NCBI GenBank assembly: GCA_031386665.1
Contig: JANNCN010000047.1
Coordinates: 66,954-130,953 of the forward strand
Direction of reading: 5' to 3'
From: JANYCG01 sp031386665
GTDB taxonomy: Bacteria; Pseudomonadota; Gammaproteobacteria; Burkholderiales; Burkholderiaceae_C
Length of the DNA stretch: 64,000 nucleotides
In this document: in pieces, positions 42,197 to 51,282 of the stretch
Layout: each line of letters opens with the position of its first letter
Numbering within the stretch: the stretch's first letter is position 1
The notes under the pieces: generated by a model
Told to the model about the DNA's origin: nothing
The model's input: the letters and a program-made list of their open reading frames with translations, nothing else
Databases searched by the model: none
Program-made: the position numbers and the translations under genes

Positions 42197-44026
42197 ATGA
42201 GCCACAAGCAAATTAGAAACATCGCCATCATTGCCCACGTTGACCACGGCAAAACCACCATGGTCGACCAGCTGCTTCGCCAGTCTGGCACCTTCGCGCA
42301 ACATGAAAAAGTGGTTGATACCGTGATGGACAACAACGCGATTGAAAAAGAGCGTGGCATCACAATTTTGGCCAAAAACTGTGCTGTGACCTGGGAAGGC
42401 ACTCACATCAATATTGTGGACACACCGGGACATGCTGACTTTGGCGGCGAAGTTGAACGCGCTTTGAGCATGGTTGATGGCGTTGTCTTGCTGATTGACG
42501 CGCAAGAAGGCCCCATGCCTCAAACCCGTTTTGTAACCAAGAAAGCCTTGGCTTTGGGCTTGAAGCCGATCTTGGTGGTCAATAAGGTCGATAAACCAGG
42601 TGCCCGGCCAGCTTACGTCGTCAACGCAGCATTTGACTTATTCGACAAGCTCGGTGCGACCGATGAGCAGCTTGATTTTCCGGTGGTCTATGCCTCTGGC
42701 ATTAACGGCTGGTCGTCGTTGGAAGAGGGCGAGCCCAATGAGCAATGGGGCCCTGACATGTCGGCTCTGTTCAATACCGTGCTCAAGCACGTGCCGTCCC
42801 AAAAGGGCGACCCGGCAGCACCTTTGCAACTGCAAATTTCAGCACTTGACTTCTCGACCTTTGTGGGCCGCATCGGTGTGGGCCGTATCAGCCAGGGCAC
42901 CGTTAGGCCGATGATGGACGTGGTGGTGATGGAAGGCCCGGACGGTAAAGCAGTGAAGGGACGTATCAACCAGGTCTTGACCTTCCAGGGCCTGGAGCGC
43001 GTGCAGACGAATGAAGCAGGCCCCGGTGAAATCGTACTGATCAATGGCCTGACGGACATCGGTATTGGTGTCACCATCACTGACCCGGTCACGCCCGCGC
43101 CGCTCCCCATGCTCAAGGTGGATGAGCCCACACTGACTATGAACTTCTGCGTCAATACCAGCCCGCTGGCAGGCCGCGAAGGTAAGTACGTCACCAGTCG
43201 CCAGATTTGGGATCGTCTGCAAAAAGAGCTGCAACACAACGTGGCCTTGCGCGTCAAAGAAACCGATGAAGAGGGCATCTTTGAAGTGATGGGCCGGGGC
43301 GAGTTGCACTTGACCATTTTGTTGGAAAACATGCGCCGCGAAGGTTATGAGCTGGCTGTGTCCAAACCACGCGTCGTGTTCAAGCACGTCGGCGGTGACG
43401 TGCATGAGCCGATCGAGATGGTAACAGCTGACATCGAAGACCAACACCAAGGCGGCGTGATGCAGGCCCTGGGAGAGCGTAAAGGCGAGCTGGTCAACAT
43501 GGAGCCCGATGGCCGTGGCCGTGTTCGTTTGGAGTACCGCATCCCCGCGCGTGGCTTGATCGGTTTCACCAACGAGTTTTTGAACTTGACGCGTGGTACT
43601 GGTCTGATCTCCAACATCTTCGACAGCTATGAAGCCCACAAGGGCGACATTGGTGGCCGCAAAAACGGTGTGCTGATCTCCATGGACGCGGGCGAAATCT
43701 TCACCTACGCTTTGGGCAAGCTCGACGACCGCGGCCGCATGTTTGTGCGCGCCAATGACCCGGTTTACGAGGGCATGATCGTCGGCATCCACAGCCGTGA
43801 AAACGACCTGGTCGTCAACGCCACCCGTACCAAGCAGTTGACCAACTTTCGGGTCAGCGGCAAGGAAGACGCGATCAAGATCACACCGCCCATCGAGTGC
43901 ACACTGGAATATGGTGTCGAATTCATTGAGGACGACGAATTGGTCGAAATCACGCCCAAGTCCATTCGCTTGCGCAAACGTCACTTGAGCGAGAGCGATC
44001 GCAAAAAGGCAGGTCGCGGGCTTTAA
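42197..44026 (+). CDS. typA: ribosome-associated GTPase TypA/BipA
   Basis: 609 aa. G1 AHVDHGKTT near residues 14-22, the KERGITI switch I, DTPGHADFGGEVER (G3), NKVDKPGARP (G4). EF-G-like domains III and V, then the BipA-specific C-terminal domain (RTKQLTNFRVSGKEDAIKIT, KSIRLRKRHL). Acts in 50S assembly under stress and cold. 11 nt behind truB, probably the operon's last gene. Confidence 0.96.
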   Translation: MSHKQIRNIAIIAHVDHGKTTMVDQLLRQSGTFAQHEKVVDTVMDNNAIEKERGITILAKNCAVTWEGTHINIVDTPGHADFGGEVERALSMVDGVVLLIDAQEGPMPQTRFVTKKALALGLKPILVVNKVDKPGARPAYVVNAAFDLFDKLGATDEQLDFPVVYASGINGWSSLEEGEPNEQWGPDMSALFNTVLKHVPSQKGDPAAPLQLQISALDFSTFVGRIGVGRISQGTVRPMMDVVVMEGPDGKAVKGRINQVLTFQGLERVQTNEAGPGEIVLINGLTDIGIGVTITDPVTPAPLPMLKVDEPTLTMNFCVNTSPLAGREGKYVTSRQIWDRLQKELQHNVALRVKETDEEGIFEVMGRGELHLTILLENMRREGYELAVSKPRVVFKHVGGDVHEPIEMVTADIEDQHQGGVMQALGERKGELVNMEPDGRGRVRLEYRIPARGLIGFTNEFLNLTRGTGLISNIFDSYEAHKGDIGGRKNGVLISMDAGEIFTYALGKLDDRGRMFVRANDPVYEGMIVGIHSRENDLVVNATRTKQLTNFRVSGKEDAIKITPPIECTLEYGVEFIEDDELVEITPKSIRLRKRHLSESDRKKAGRGL

Positions 44027-44177
44027 GCGCCCAGTCCGGGGGTTGATTGCCTGCACTTTAATCGATTGATTCGGGGCCAACTGGCTCCGTTTTCATTCAC
44101 ATCGCGTACAACTTTGGGGGCTTCCACCACTAACGCTTCCCACACCGCCTTACGCCGCCTTCTAAACCCCTCGATCC

Positions 44178-45053
44178 ATGCCGTTTTTGACCCACAATCG
44201 CGCCGTCATCGTGATGCTGGCTGTTGCCCTAATGTGGTCTACCGCAGGGGTTGTCACGCGCCACCTTGAAGCCGCCAAAAGTTTTGAAGTGACGTTTTGG
44301 CGCAGCTTTTTCACCGTCCTTAGCCTGGCGGTGTTGTTGCCGCTTTTCAAGGGGCGTGACGTGTTTGCCAAAATACGCCACGCTGGCAGGGCGTTTTGGA
44401 TTTCCAGCGTTTGCTGGTGCGGCATGTTCACATTTTTCATGGTGGCGCTCATGCTCAGCAGCGTGGCCAACGTTTTGGTGACCATGTCCATTGGGCCCTT
44501 GTTAACTGCCTTGGTTGCACGTGTGTTCATTGGGCATCGTATTCCTTTTCGCACTTGGGCGGCCATTTTTGTGGCTGGGTTGGGGATTGCCTGGATGTTT
44601 GCAGCGCAAGTCACTGGCGGGCAGCTTTTGGGCACTCTGGTCGCCTTGGGTGTGCCGCTCGCGGGCGCCATCAACTGGACAGTGACTCAGCACGCGCATG
44701 ACCAAGGGCACGATGTCGATTTGGTGCCCGCAGTGTTGGCGGGTGCGGTTTTGTCTTGCGTGTTGACCTTGCCCCTGGCGTTTCCGCTGCAGGCCACAGC
44801 CCACGACATTACCTTGCTGGCAGGACTGGGGGTGGGTCAGCTTGCCATACCGTGCGTGCTGTCGGTCGTGTGTGCCCAGGTTCTCAAAGCGCCTGAGGTG
44901 TCCCTGTTGGCGCTGCTTGAAGTACCTTTTGGTATTCTGCTGGCCTGGCTGGGGGCCAACGAAGCCCCGGATTCCAGCGTCATTTTGGGTGGTGCTTTGG
45001 TTATTGGCGCTTTGGTAACCAACGAGCTAGTGGGTTGGCGGCAGCGGGGGTAG
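44178..45053 (+). CDS. EamA/DMT-family transporter
   Basis: 291 aa, ten hydrophobic segments in two EamA repeats. The start (LAVALMWSTAGVVTRHLEAA) and the middle repeat (GTLVALGVPLAGAINWTV) are typical of drug/metabolite exporters. Substrate not assignable. Its 3' end overlaps the convergent kinase gene by 27 nt. Confidence 0.9.
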   Translation: MPFLTHNRAVIVMLAVALMWSTAGVVTRHLEAAKSFEVTFWRSFFTVLSLAVLLPLFKGRDVFAKIRHAGRAFWISSVCWCGMFTFFMVALMLSSVANVLVTMSIGPLLTALVARVFIGHRIPFRTWAAIFVAGLGIAWMFAAQVTGGQLLGTLVALGVPLAGAINWTVTQHAHDQGHDVDLVPAVLAGAVLSCVLTLPLAFPLQATAHDITLLAGLGVGQLAIPCVLSVVCAQVLKAPEVSLLALLEVPFGILLAWLGANEAPDSSVILGGALVIGALVTNELVGWRQRG

Positions 45054-46229
45054 TGTGGTTTTGCGGGGCAACGAAAAGTGGAAGGTTGAGCCCTTCCCAA
45101 GAGTCGACTCAACTCGTACGCTTCCGCCGTGAGCGTCAACGAACCTTTGCACGATGGCCAGGCCTAAGCCAGTGCCTTCAGAATTGTCCGGATCTGATTC
45201 GCCCTTTTCGAACACGCTGGCCAGCATGGCCTCGGGGATTCCTGCGCCGTTGTCGCTAACCCAGCAATCAATGAAGCCTGCCGCATTGCCGTCTGGGCCA
45301 GTATGAGCTGCTGCAACAATGATTTCACCGCCAGGTGTGTAGCGGATGGCGTTGGACAACAAGTTCTGCAAGATGCGTTTCAACAAACCAGCGTCGGCAT
45401 AAGCGCTCAGATCATCCGGCACTTGATTGATCAGGCGTGCTTTGCTGTTTTCTACAAGCGGCTGGATTTCCTCGATCAACGACTCCACCAGAGGCCATAG
45501 ATCAAACTCGCGTCGCTCCAGTTTGATGCCATCGACCCCAGAAGAATCTTTCGACTCGTCCAGACTGCCCAGATTCGCGTTTTCCTCAAGCACTTTGCGA
45601 ACCAAACCTTCGAGCTGTTGAACACTGCGACGAAGCGTTCTGAGCATTTGGGCAGAGTCTGGCGTAAAACCCAATTTTGGCAGCCGGCTTTCCAGAACCC
45701 TTCCGGCCAGTGAAATTGCAAACAAAGGCGTTTGCAAATCGTGCGCCACAAAGGCGAGATACTCCTCACGTTTTCGCGTGACCTCAAGCGCGCGCTGGCT
45801 GGAATAAGTCTGCAACGCCATACCAATAGCCAAGTCGAAAACCCGGTTGATCACGTGAAACGGTCTGCCCTGCAGCGTGATGCCGTTCTCACTTGCCAGG
45901 TCGTGAATACAGCCACGCAGAATGTTGTATTCCGCAACCACCTCCTCAATGTCAAAACCGTCGGTCAGCCGTTGCTTACCATGCGTTTGAGCGCTTTCCT
46001 CGACCAACGCCTCAGGAATCGTCTGGTTGGAGTTTTTCTCAAGCGCTTCTGCCAATTCAGTGAGCAGGTTGGGAATGTGATCGTTGAGCGTGGGTGTGTC
46101 GAGGTGCTTTGCCGATGGCAGCGCTCGCACTTGCTTTCGCCATCGCGCAAGCAGTGCGTCCCGCTGCTGGTCTACGAGCGCGGCGAGTTTGTCAAGATCC
46201 GATTGGGCCATATTGCGCGTGTTTTCCAT
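45027..46229 (-). CDS. sensor histidine kinase with RsbRD-like N-terminal domain
   Basis: About 400 aa, no membrane helix, so cytosolic. The N-terminal 140 residues (LVDQQRDALLARWRKQVRAL...) resemble RsbRD globin-like sensor domains. Dimerisation/phosphoacceptor His near residue 163 lies in YLAFVAHDLQTPL. HATPase boxes: NLLSNAIRYTPGGEI (N), VSDNGAGIP (G1), GTGLGLAIVQRFVDAHGG (G2). No response regulator is adjacent. Start taken at the ATG 46229 (MENTRNMAQ). Confidence 0.9.
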   Translation of the reverse strand: MENTRNMAQSDLDKLAALVDQQRDALLARWRKQVRALPSAKHLDTPTLNDHIPNLLTELAEALEKNSNQTIPEALVEESAQTHGKQRLTDGFDIEEVVAEYNILRGCIHDLASENGITLQGRPFHVINRVFDLAIGMALQTYSSQRALEVTRKREEYLAFVAHDLQTPLFAISLAGRVLESRLPKLGFTPDSAQMLRTLRRSVQQLEGLVRKVLEENANLGSLDESKDSSGVDGIKLERREFDLWPLVESLIEEIQPLVENSKARLINQVPDDLSAYADAGLLKRILQNLLSNAIRYTPGGEIIVAAAHTGPDGNAAGFIDCWVSDNGAGIPEAMLASVFEKGESDPDNSEGTGLGLAIVQRFVDAHGGSVRVESTLGKGSTFHFSLPRKTTLPPLPPTH

Positions 46230-46350
46230 GGTGAATTGTGGATGCCCTTTAAGCAAATCCGAGGCAAACCGATGATGAGTTCATTGGGTGAGTGGACACC
46301 TGCCAACATCACCTTCGCAAGTGAGTTTTATCTTGTGTTCGGCTTTATTA

Positions 46351-46460
46351 GTATAGCAATACTTCTATATTATTAGAGGGTTACAAGCCGCTTAGAAAAA
46401 ATTTCTGGTGACTTCGCTTGATTTTAAAGAAAAATTGACACACATGTTCATTCAGTGTCA
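46351..46460 (+). repeat. degenerate copy of the same repeat, copy D
   Basis: AT-rich part (GTATAGCAATACTTCTATAT) and a diverged core AGAGGGTTACAAGCC (46375-46389) align with the others, then an inverted repeat TGACAC-N13-GTGTCA (46436-46460) after 46 nt. The order and spacing fit the family but the core has several changes. Confidence 0.5.
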
Positions 46461-46617
46461 GAAGTCATATTAAGAAATTGCTAGGGCGCCTCGCTAGCTG
46501 CAATCTCTGCCGTTTGCTGGTTTGGTTTGGTGACCTTGATGATTTCAATATTTGAGCCTTTTCGACTCAGCTTGCTTGCACTTGGGAATCGCAGGCTACC
46601 CAATACGGGGATTGCCG
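46461..46617. other. remaining intergenic stretch 3' of the C13 peptidase gene
   Basis: The gap 46230-46617 holds copy D and this piece. On the minus strand a 48-codon open frame (RAITAIPVLGSLRFPSASK... to TAG near 46489) follows the peptidase stop in another frame. It has no start and no recognised similarity, so I leave it as unexplained rather than call a gene. Confidence 0.3.
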
Positions 46618-48135
46618 TTATTGCGCGGTAACTGGCAATGCAGACAGGCGGCGCGATAGCTCATCCAGAACCGGCGCGATTTGATTGCCAACGCTTATTT
46701 GTGGATTTGAGAATCCGTCGGTTTTGCCAGCCTCTTTCTCACGCTGCGCGATGATGGGCAGGGTTTTTTCGAAGGCTTCTTGAAGCGAGTAAGTGGTACG
46801 AAGTTGCTCATCAAATAGCGCGCGCCCAAAGAAGGTCAGCTCAGATTTTTTACCACAGCCATACGATGTGTGGGTGGCGTCCGCCGCTGTCATTACCAAG
46901 CTGTGGTCGTTGGCCAGCGGGGGAATCCAGCCACCGGCATAGCAGGCCGAGATGATTAGCACGCGGTGGCGAATGCCGGCAGCATCCAGCATGGCCGCCA
47001 GCGCGCGGGGTGTGAGCTCGTCAACCTGCAGCGGCCAGTGGTTGGCGGCAAGTTTGAAGTCGTTCGCGCCGTGCGATGTCATGTACATCAACAGCACGTC
47101 ATTGTCTTTGTCCATCTTTTGGGCGATGACTCGCAAGCTACGCTCAAGGTTTAACGGTGTGGCCCACGCGATGGACGATGCAGTGCTAGTGTGGTTGATC
47201 AGCTGCACCAAACGGCCAGTCGTGTCAAAACGCTGGTTCAGCACACCGCTGACCAGTCTGTTCTCGTTGATGAACACGTTCTCTGACGCGTAGGGCGCAA
47301 ACACGACAGCGTAAAGTTCGCGCGTGCCTGGCCGGTGGGGCTTGAGCGCTTCAAGCTCGGTTTGCAGCAAGGCCGTTTGCTGTTCGAACAAGCCTTGGCT
47401 CAGCGCCATTTGCGGCGGCGGCTTTTCTGAGCTTTCGACCGAGTAATCGACATCCCATTCGCTGCTGGGCAGTGCGTAGCTCCACGCAAGACCTAAGGTG
47501 ACCGAGCTAACAACCAGCGCTGCAATCGCGCGTCCGGCCAGTTCAAACAGCCGGCCCAAGCGATAAGTAACCAGCGCACCCCAAGCCAACACAGCCCATC
47601 CGAGCAGATAGACAGTCCAGAGTAGCCACGGGTTTTGGCTGAACTCAGGCAAGCGATAACCGAGGACAGCAAGCACGGCAGCAATAAACATCAACGGAAT
47701 CGACGCGGCATGGGACAACCCTAGGAGCGTACCCAGATGCAGTGGGCGCGTTGCCGCATTTGGCGGGGTAATCTGCACGATGCACCAGGTCGCCAGCGCC
47801 ATCACGGGCAGTACCATCCACCCCACCAACCAGCCACGCGCGCTGAACAACACGGGGCCGTCAATCTCAAAGCGAGTGATGCCAAGGTTGATGCTGATCA
47901 GCACGAGCGTCACCATCGCAAATTGCAATGCGGTGATGTGTTGACCGCGCCAGGCGATGGGCCGAAAGAACGCAATCTGCTGCCCCGCCTTAAGCCATTC
48001 ACGCAGTGACCATGAGGCAGAAGTTGTCGGAGTTGTCGAAGGCTCGGACTGGAAGGAGGTGTTTTGCATGTCAACCCGATCCTCAGGTTGGATGGGCACG
48101 AGCTCGGGTGCAGATGTTGTTGGCAAATCGTTCAT
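46618..48135 (-). CDS. membrane-anchored C13 (legumain-like) cysteine peptidase
   Basis: 505 aa. The N-terminal half has about six membrane helices (LQFAMVTLVLISINLGI, WMVLPVMALATWCIVQI, ASIPLMFIAAVLAVLGY, WTVYLLGWAVLAWGALV, AIAALVVSSVTLGLAW). The C-terminal half is a clan CD peptidase: His355 in LLMYMTSHGAND and Cys398 in VLIISACYAGGWIPPL, 43 residues apart as in caspase/legumain folds, followed by TAADATHTSYGCG. Peptidase family C13 includes legumain and GPI8. The catalytic domain probably faces the periplasm. Substrate unknown. Confidence 0.87.
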   Translation of the reverse strand: MNDLPTTSAPELVPIQPEDRVDMQNTSFQSEPSTTPTTSASWSLREWLKAGQQIAFFRPIAWRGQHITALQFAMVTLVLISINLGITRFEIDGPVLFSARGWLVGWMVLPVMALATWCIVQITPPNAATRPLHLGTLLGLSHAASIPLMFIAAVLAVLGYRLPEFSQNPWLLWTVYLLGWAVLAWGALVTYRLGRLFELAGRAIAALVVSSVTLGLAWSYALPSSEWDVDYSVESSEKPPPQMALSQGLFEQQTALLQTELEALKPHRPGTRELYAVVFAPYASENVFINENRLVSGVLNQRFDTTGRLVQLINHTSTASSIAWATPLNLERSLRVIAQKMDKDNDVLLMYMTSHGANDFKLAANHWPLQVDELTPRALAAMLDAAGIRHRVLIISACYAGGWIPPLANDHSLVMTAADATHTSYGCGKKSELTFFGRALFDEQLRTTYSLQEAFEKTLPIIAQREKEAGKTDGFSNPQISVGNQIAPVLDELSRRLSALPVTAQ

Positions 48136-48315
48136 CCATCAATGGTAACTTTGCCTGGTCGCAGTTTTAGGCTCATGCTCAGCGGTGAAGGTCAGTTCGG
48201 CTCGCCCACTGGGAGGTGGTGGGGCATGAGCGTTTTGGGGCTTTCGACTCTGGCGCGTCATTTGGGGAATTACACTGTGAGAAGTCTTGGCCTCATAGCG
48301 CAACGCGCAGCTCAC

Positions 48316-49452
48316 ATGCCTCTTTCGAATCAACCCAGTTCACCTCATACTGACCACGTCATCAGCGAAATCGTCGGTACAGTCGGCTTCATCACCTTGA
48401 ACCGACCCGCCGCGCTCAACGCCCTGTCATTGGGCATGATTCGCAGCATCACCGCCCATTTGCTGGCCTGGCGTGACGACGATGCCGTTCAAGCCGTGGC
48501 GATGCGCGGCTTGAGTAAAAGTGAGGCTGGCCCCGTGCCGTTTGGTGCCTTTTGTGCAGGCGGCGACATTCGGTTTTTTCATCAGGCAGTGCTGGCGGGC
48601 AATCCGCAACTGGAAGATTTTTTCACCGAGGAATACGCCCTTAACCACTTGATTCACACCTTCCCCAAGCCGACGGTGGCCTTCATGGACGGCATTGTCA
48701 TGGGTGGTGGCATGGGTTTGAGCCAAGGCATGAGCCTGCGCTTGGTCACCGAGCGCACCAAAATGGCGATGCCTGAAACTCAGATTGGCTTGTTCCCTGA
48801 CGTCGGTGGCGGTTATTTTTTGAGCCGTTGCCCGGGTCACTTGGGCGAATGGCTGGGTTTGATTGGCGAAACCGTGGCCCCCGCAGACGCCGTGGCCTTT
48901 GGTTTGGCAGATGGCTTGGTCGAATCCGCCCAAATGCCTGCCCTTTGGAAGGCATTGGGCGAACTCACCCAAGTGAATTTGCAGGCTATTCAAAACCTGG
49001 TGCGCCCACACCTGGCAGCGCCCAAAGACCACACCCGCCGCGCCAGAGACTTAATTGACCCCGTGTTTTCATTAGCCACAGTCCCTGAAATCGAGCAGGC
49101 TTTGAGCGCCAACGCCAGCCCCTGGGCGCAAGACACCCTGGCTTTGCTGCACAAACGCTCGCCGCTCATGCTGCATGTGACTTTGGCGCAAATTCGCAGG
49201 GCTCGCGGGCGCAGTTTGGCGGATGACCTGCGCATGGAGCGCAACATGGTGCGGCACAGCTTTCACCCCCATCACTTGGGGCAAACCGCTGTGCAAAGCG
49301 ACACGATGGAAGGCATTCGCGCCCAAGCCGTTGACAAAGACCGCCTGCCAAAATGGCATGCCAAGCGCATTGCCGACATCACATCGGTGCAGGTTGATCC
49401 ATTTTTTGCAAGCCCTTGGCCAGAGGCTGCCCATCCGCTAAAAGGGCTCTAA
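48316..49452 (+). CDS. enoyl-CoA hydratase/isomerase family (3-hydroxyisobutyryl-CoA hydrolase-like)
   Basis: 378 aa. GTVGFITLNRPAALNALSLGMI, AFCAGGDIRFFHQ, GIVMGGGMGLSQGMSLRLVT and PETQIGLFPDVGGGYFLSR match the crotonase subfamily that hydrolyses 3-hydroxyisobutyryl-CoA in valine breakdown. The C-terminal region (SPLMLHVTLAQIRR, RPKWHAKRI-like RLPKWHA) is typical. I cannot exclude enoyl-CoA hydratase activity. The start at 48316 gives the usual N-terminus; the open frame extends upstream without similarity. Confidence 0.88.
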   Translation: MPLSNQPSSPHTDHVISEIVGTVGFITLNRPAALNALSLGMIRSITAHLLAWRDDDAVQAVAMRGLSKSEAGPVPFGAFCAGGDIRFFHQAVLAGNPQLEDFFTEEYALNHLIHTFPKPTVAFMDGIVMGGGMGLSQGMSLRLVTERTKMAMPETQIGLFPDVGGGYFLSRCPGHLGEWLGLIGETVAPADAVAFGLADGLVESAQMPALWKALGELTQVNLQAIQNLVRPHLAAPKDHTRRARDLIDPVFSLATVPEIEQALSANASPWAQDTLALLHKRSPLMLHVTLAQIRRARGRSLADDLRMERNMVRHSFHPHHLGQTAVQSDTMEGIRAQAVDKDRLPKWHAKRIADITSVQVDPFFASPWPEAAHPLKGL

Positions 49453-49570
49453 CATACCCAATTTGGGTATGTTGAGGTCAAAAATACATCAAAAAGACGA
49501 ATTTATGACAAAAAATGCCTCTAGCTCTCGAATATATTCAATAGTTTGCTAGTATTTTAATAGCAAAAAA
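49451..49570 (-). repeat. GAGAGCTAGAGGCC repeat, copy E (reverse)
   Basis: On the minus strand: TTTGCTATTAAAATACTAGC arms, core GAGAGCTAGAGGC (49517-49529; last C replaced by A), a 43 nt spacer and a 23-nt dyad with arms AACATACCCAA/TTGGGTATGTT (49451-49473). It fills the gap between the convergent hydratase and smpB ends, and the dyad includes the hydratase stop codon. Confidence 0.88.
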
Positions 49571-49572
49571 TC

Positions 49573-50058
49573 TCAGCGATTCCGGTCTTTCATGGCGCGA
49601 TCAACTTCGCGTTTGCCTTCACGGTCTTTGATGGTGTCGCGTTTGTCGTGCTCGGCCTTGCCCTTGGCCAAGGCAATTTCGCACTTCACCTTGCCCGTTT
49701 TCCAATGCAAATTCAGTGGCACCAGGGTGTATCCCTTTTGCTCCACCTTGGCGCTCAGGCGTTTGATTTGCTCCCGGTGCATCAGCAGCTTTTTAGTGCG
49801 CACCTTGTCCGGGCTAATGTGGGTTGACGCGGTATTGAGCGGCGTGATTTGCAGGCCAATCAAAAACAGCTCGCTCTCGCGGATCACCACGTAGCCGTCG
49901 GTCAATTGCACCTTGCCTTCGCGCAGGGATTTCACCTCCCAGCCTTCAAGCACCAAGCCGGCCTCAAACCGCTCTTCAAAAAAGTAGTTGTAGGCGGCCT
50001 TTTTGTTGTCGGCGATGCGGGTGTTCTTACTTGCAGCGGTTTCGGGTTTTTTAGCCAT
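49573..50058 (-). CDS. smpB: SsrA-binding protein SmpB
   Basis: 161 aa tmRNA-binding protein for trans-translation. NKKAAYNYFFEERFEAGLVLEGWEVKSLREGKVQLTDGYV and LLMHREQIKRL are the conserved OB-fold blocks; the basic tail KGKAEHDKRDTIKDREGKREVDRAMKDR enters the decoding centre. Divergent from ratA, the common order in this group. Confidence 0.96.
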   Translation of the reverse strand: MAKKPETAASKNTRIADNKKAAYNYFFEERFEAGLVLEGWEVKSLREGKVQLTDGYVVIRESELFLIGLQITPLNTASTHISPDKVRTKKLLMHREQIKRLSAKVEQKGYTLVPLNLHWKTGKVKCEIALAKGKAEHDKRDTIKDREGKREVDRAMKDRNR

Positions 50059-50180
50059 GAGGTGGGTTGAATTGGGGACGGATCATGTCAAAAAGCAAAA
50101 GCTGACCTGAGTGGCCGTTGCGCCGAACGGGCTTTGGCGCCAATTCCGAACTCTGCTGTCTACAATCCAGCCCCTATTCT

Positions 50181-50624
50181 ATGAAAACCGTCAACAAGTC
50201 CGTTCTAATCTGGTACAGCCCTGCTGAAATGTACGCTTTGGTCATCGGGGTGGCCGATTACCCGCAGTTTTTACCTTGGTGCGACCAGGCCCGGGTGGTC
50301 GCCACAGACGACAACGGCATGACCGCCGAAATCGGCATTCATTTTGCGGGATTGAGGCAAAAATTCACCACCCGCAACACCCACAGTGACGGCCGCCAAG
50401 TGGTGATCAGCCTGGTGAACGGCCCATTTTCAAAACTCGAAGGCGAATGGAATTTTCTACCCTTGGGCGACGGCAGCCAGCGGGCCTGCAAGGTGGAACT
50501 AAAGCTCAATTACGGCTTTGACAACGCCACATTGGGCAAACTGGTCGGCCCGGTGTTTGACAAAATTGCGGGCACTTTGGTGGATTCCTTCGTCAAACGC
50601 GCTGAGCAGGTTTACGGCGGCTAG
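50181..50624 (+). CDS. ratA: START/COQ10-fold protein RatA
   Basis: 147 aa, start at ATG 50181. MKTVNKSVLIWYSPAEMYALVIGVADYPQFLPWCDQARV and VSLVNGPFSKLEGEWNF are the Coq10/RatA signatures. In E. coli RatA blocks 70S formation; homologues bind ubiquinone, so the biological role is open. It is followed by rnfH as in E. coli. Confidence 0.93.
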   Translation: MKTVNKSVLIWYSPAEMYALVIGVADYPQFLPWCDQARVVATDDNGMTAEIGIHFAGLRQKFTTRNTHSDGRQVVISLVNGPFSKLEGEWNFLPLGDGSQRACKVELKLNYGFDNATLGKLVGPVFDKIAGTLVDSFVKRAEQVYGG

Positions 50625-50653
50625 CGCGTTGCTACATAACTGTTGCCTGACCC

Positions 50654-50708
50654 TTGCCAACTCATTGCCAACCCGTCGCCAGTTCGTTGCCAGTTCGTTG
50701 CCAGTTTG
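50654..50708. repeat. five tandem 11-bp units between ratA and rnfH
   Basis: TTGCCAACTCA, TTGCCAACCCG, TCGCCAGTTCG, TTGCCAGTTCG, TTGCCAGTTTG follow one another with one to four changes between neighbours. The last copy ends 21 nt before the likely rnfH start. It is a slippage-prone microsatellite, possibly a spacer. Confidence 0.8.
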
Positions 50709-50729
50709 CCCCGCTCAAAGCCAGTTGAT

Positions 50730-51140
50730 GTGACCCAGCGCGTGACCGCAAAGACCCTCATCGTGACCGTGGTTTGTGCCATTGCGCCACGCCAGGTCTC
50801 TGAAATTCAACTGCAACTGCCCGCAGGCAGTACTGTGGCTGACGCCTTGCGAGCCAGCGGTTTGCTGGCACTTCAAACGGCTTCAAACGTCGAATCAAAT
50901 ACCCAATCAAGCGCCGAATACAGCGCCGATTCAAAGGCAGATTTAGACATCGTCAACTTGGGTATTTGGGGGCGCAAGGCCACGCCGCATCAGGTATTGC
51001 GCGACTTGGACAGGGTAGAGATTTACCGCGCTCTGAAGGTAGACCCCAAAGTCGCCCGGCGTGCGCGTTTTGCCAAACAGGGGGCTAAAACGGCTGGTTT
51101 GTTTGCCAAACTGCGTGACGGTGCCAAGTCTGGGTATTGA
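50730..51140 (+). CDS. rnfH: RnfH-family ubiquitin-fold protein
   Basis: 136 aa from GTG 50730. The beta-grasp core reads VTVVCAIAPRQVSEIQLQLPAG and VNLGIWGRKATPHQVLRDLDRVEIYRAL, followed by a basic tail. An insert of about 20 residues (SNVESNTQSSAEYSADSKAD) between the two halves is unusual. The longer in-frame start at 50643 would read through the tandem repeat and is less likely. Downstream of ratA. Confidence 0.85.
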   Translation: MTQRVTAKTLIVTVVCAIAPRQVSEIQLQLPAGSTVADALRASGLLALQTASNVESNTQSSAEYSADSKADLDIVNLGIWGRKATPHQVLRDLDRVEIYRALKVDPKVARRARFAKQGAKTAGLFAKLRDGAKSGY

Positions 51141-51282
51141 GGTGTCGCCACCGATCAAAGTTTGAAACGTTTGATTACAAATTCACTACGGTTTGCGTGG
51201 GGTCAATCCGCGATCTGACGCTTGAATGCAACGCGAAAGCCTGCCAACTCGGTGTTGGCGAAGCAACGCGTTCTGCCCGGCG

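Noticed and set aside
42839..44080. Long minus-strand open frame (413 codons)
   Set aside because: Antisense to typA, with no recognisable motif; typA is certain.
51241..51258. GCCAAC-TCGGT-GTTGGC hairpin downstream of the DUF4124 gene as a terminator
   Set aside because: The stem exists but lacks a U tract on either strand.
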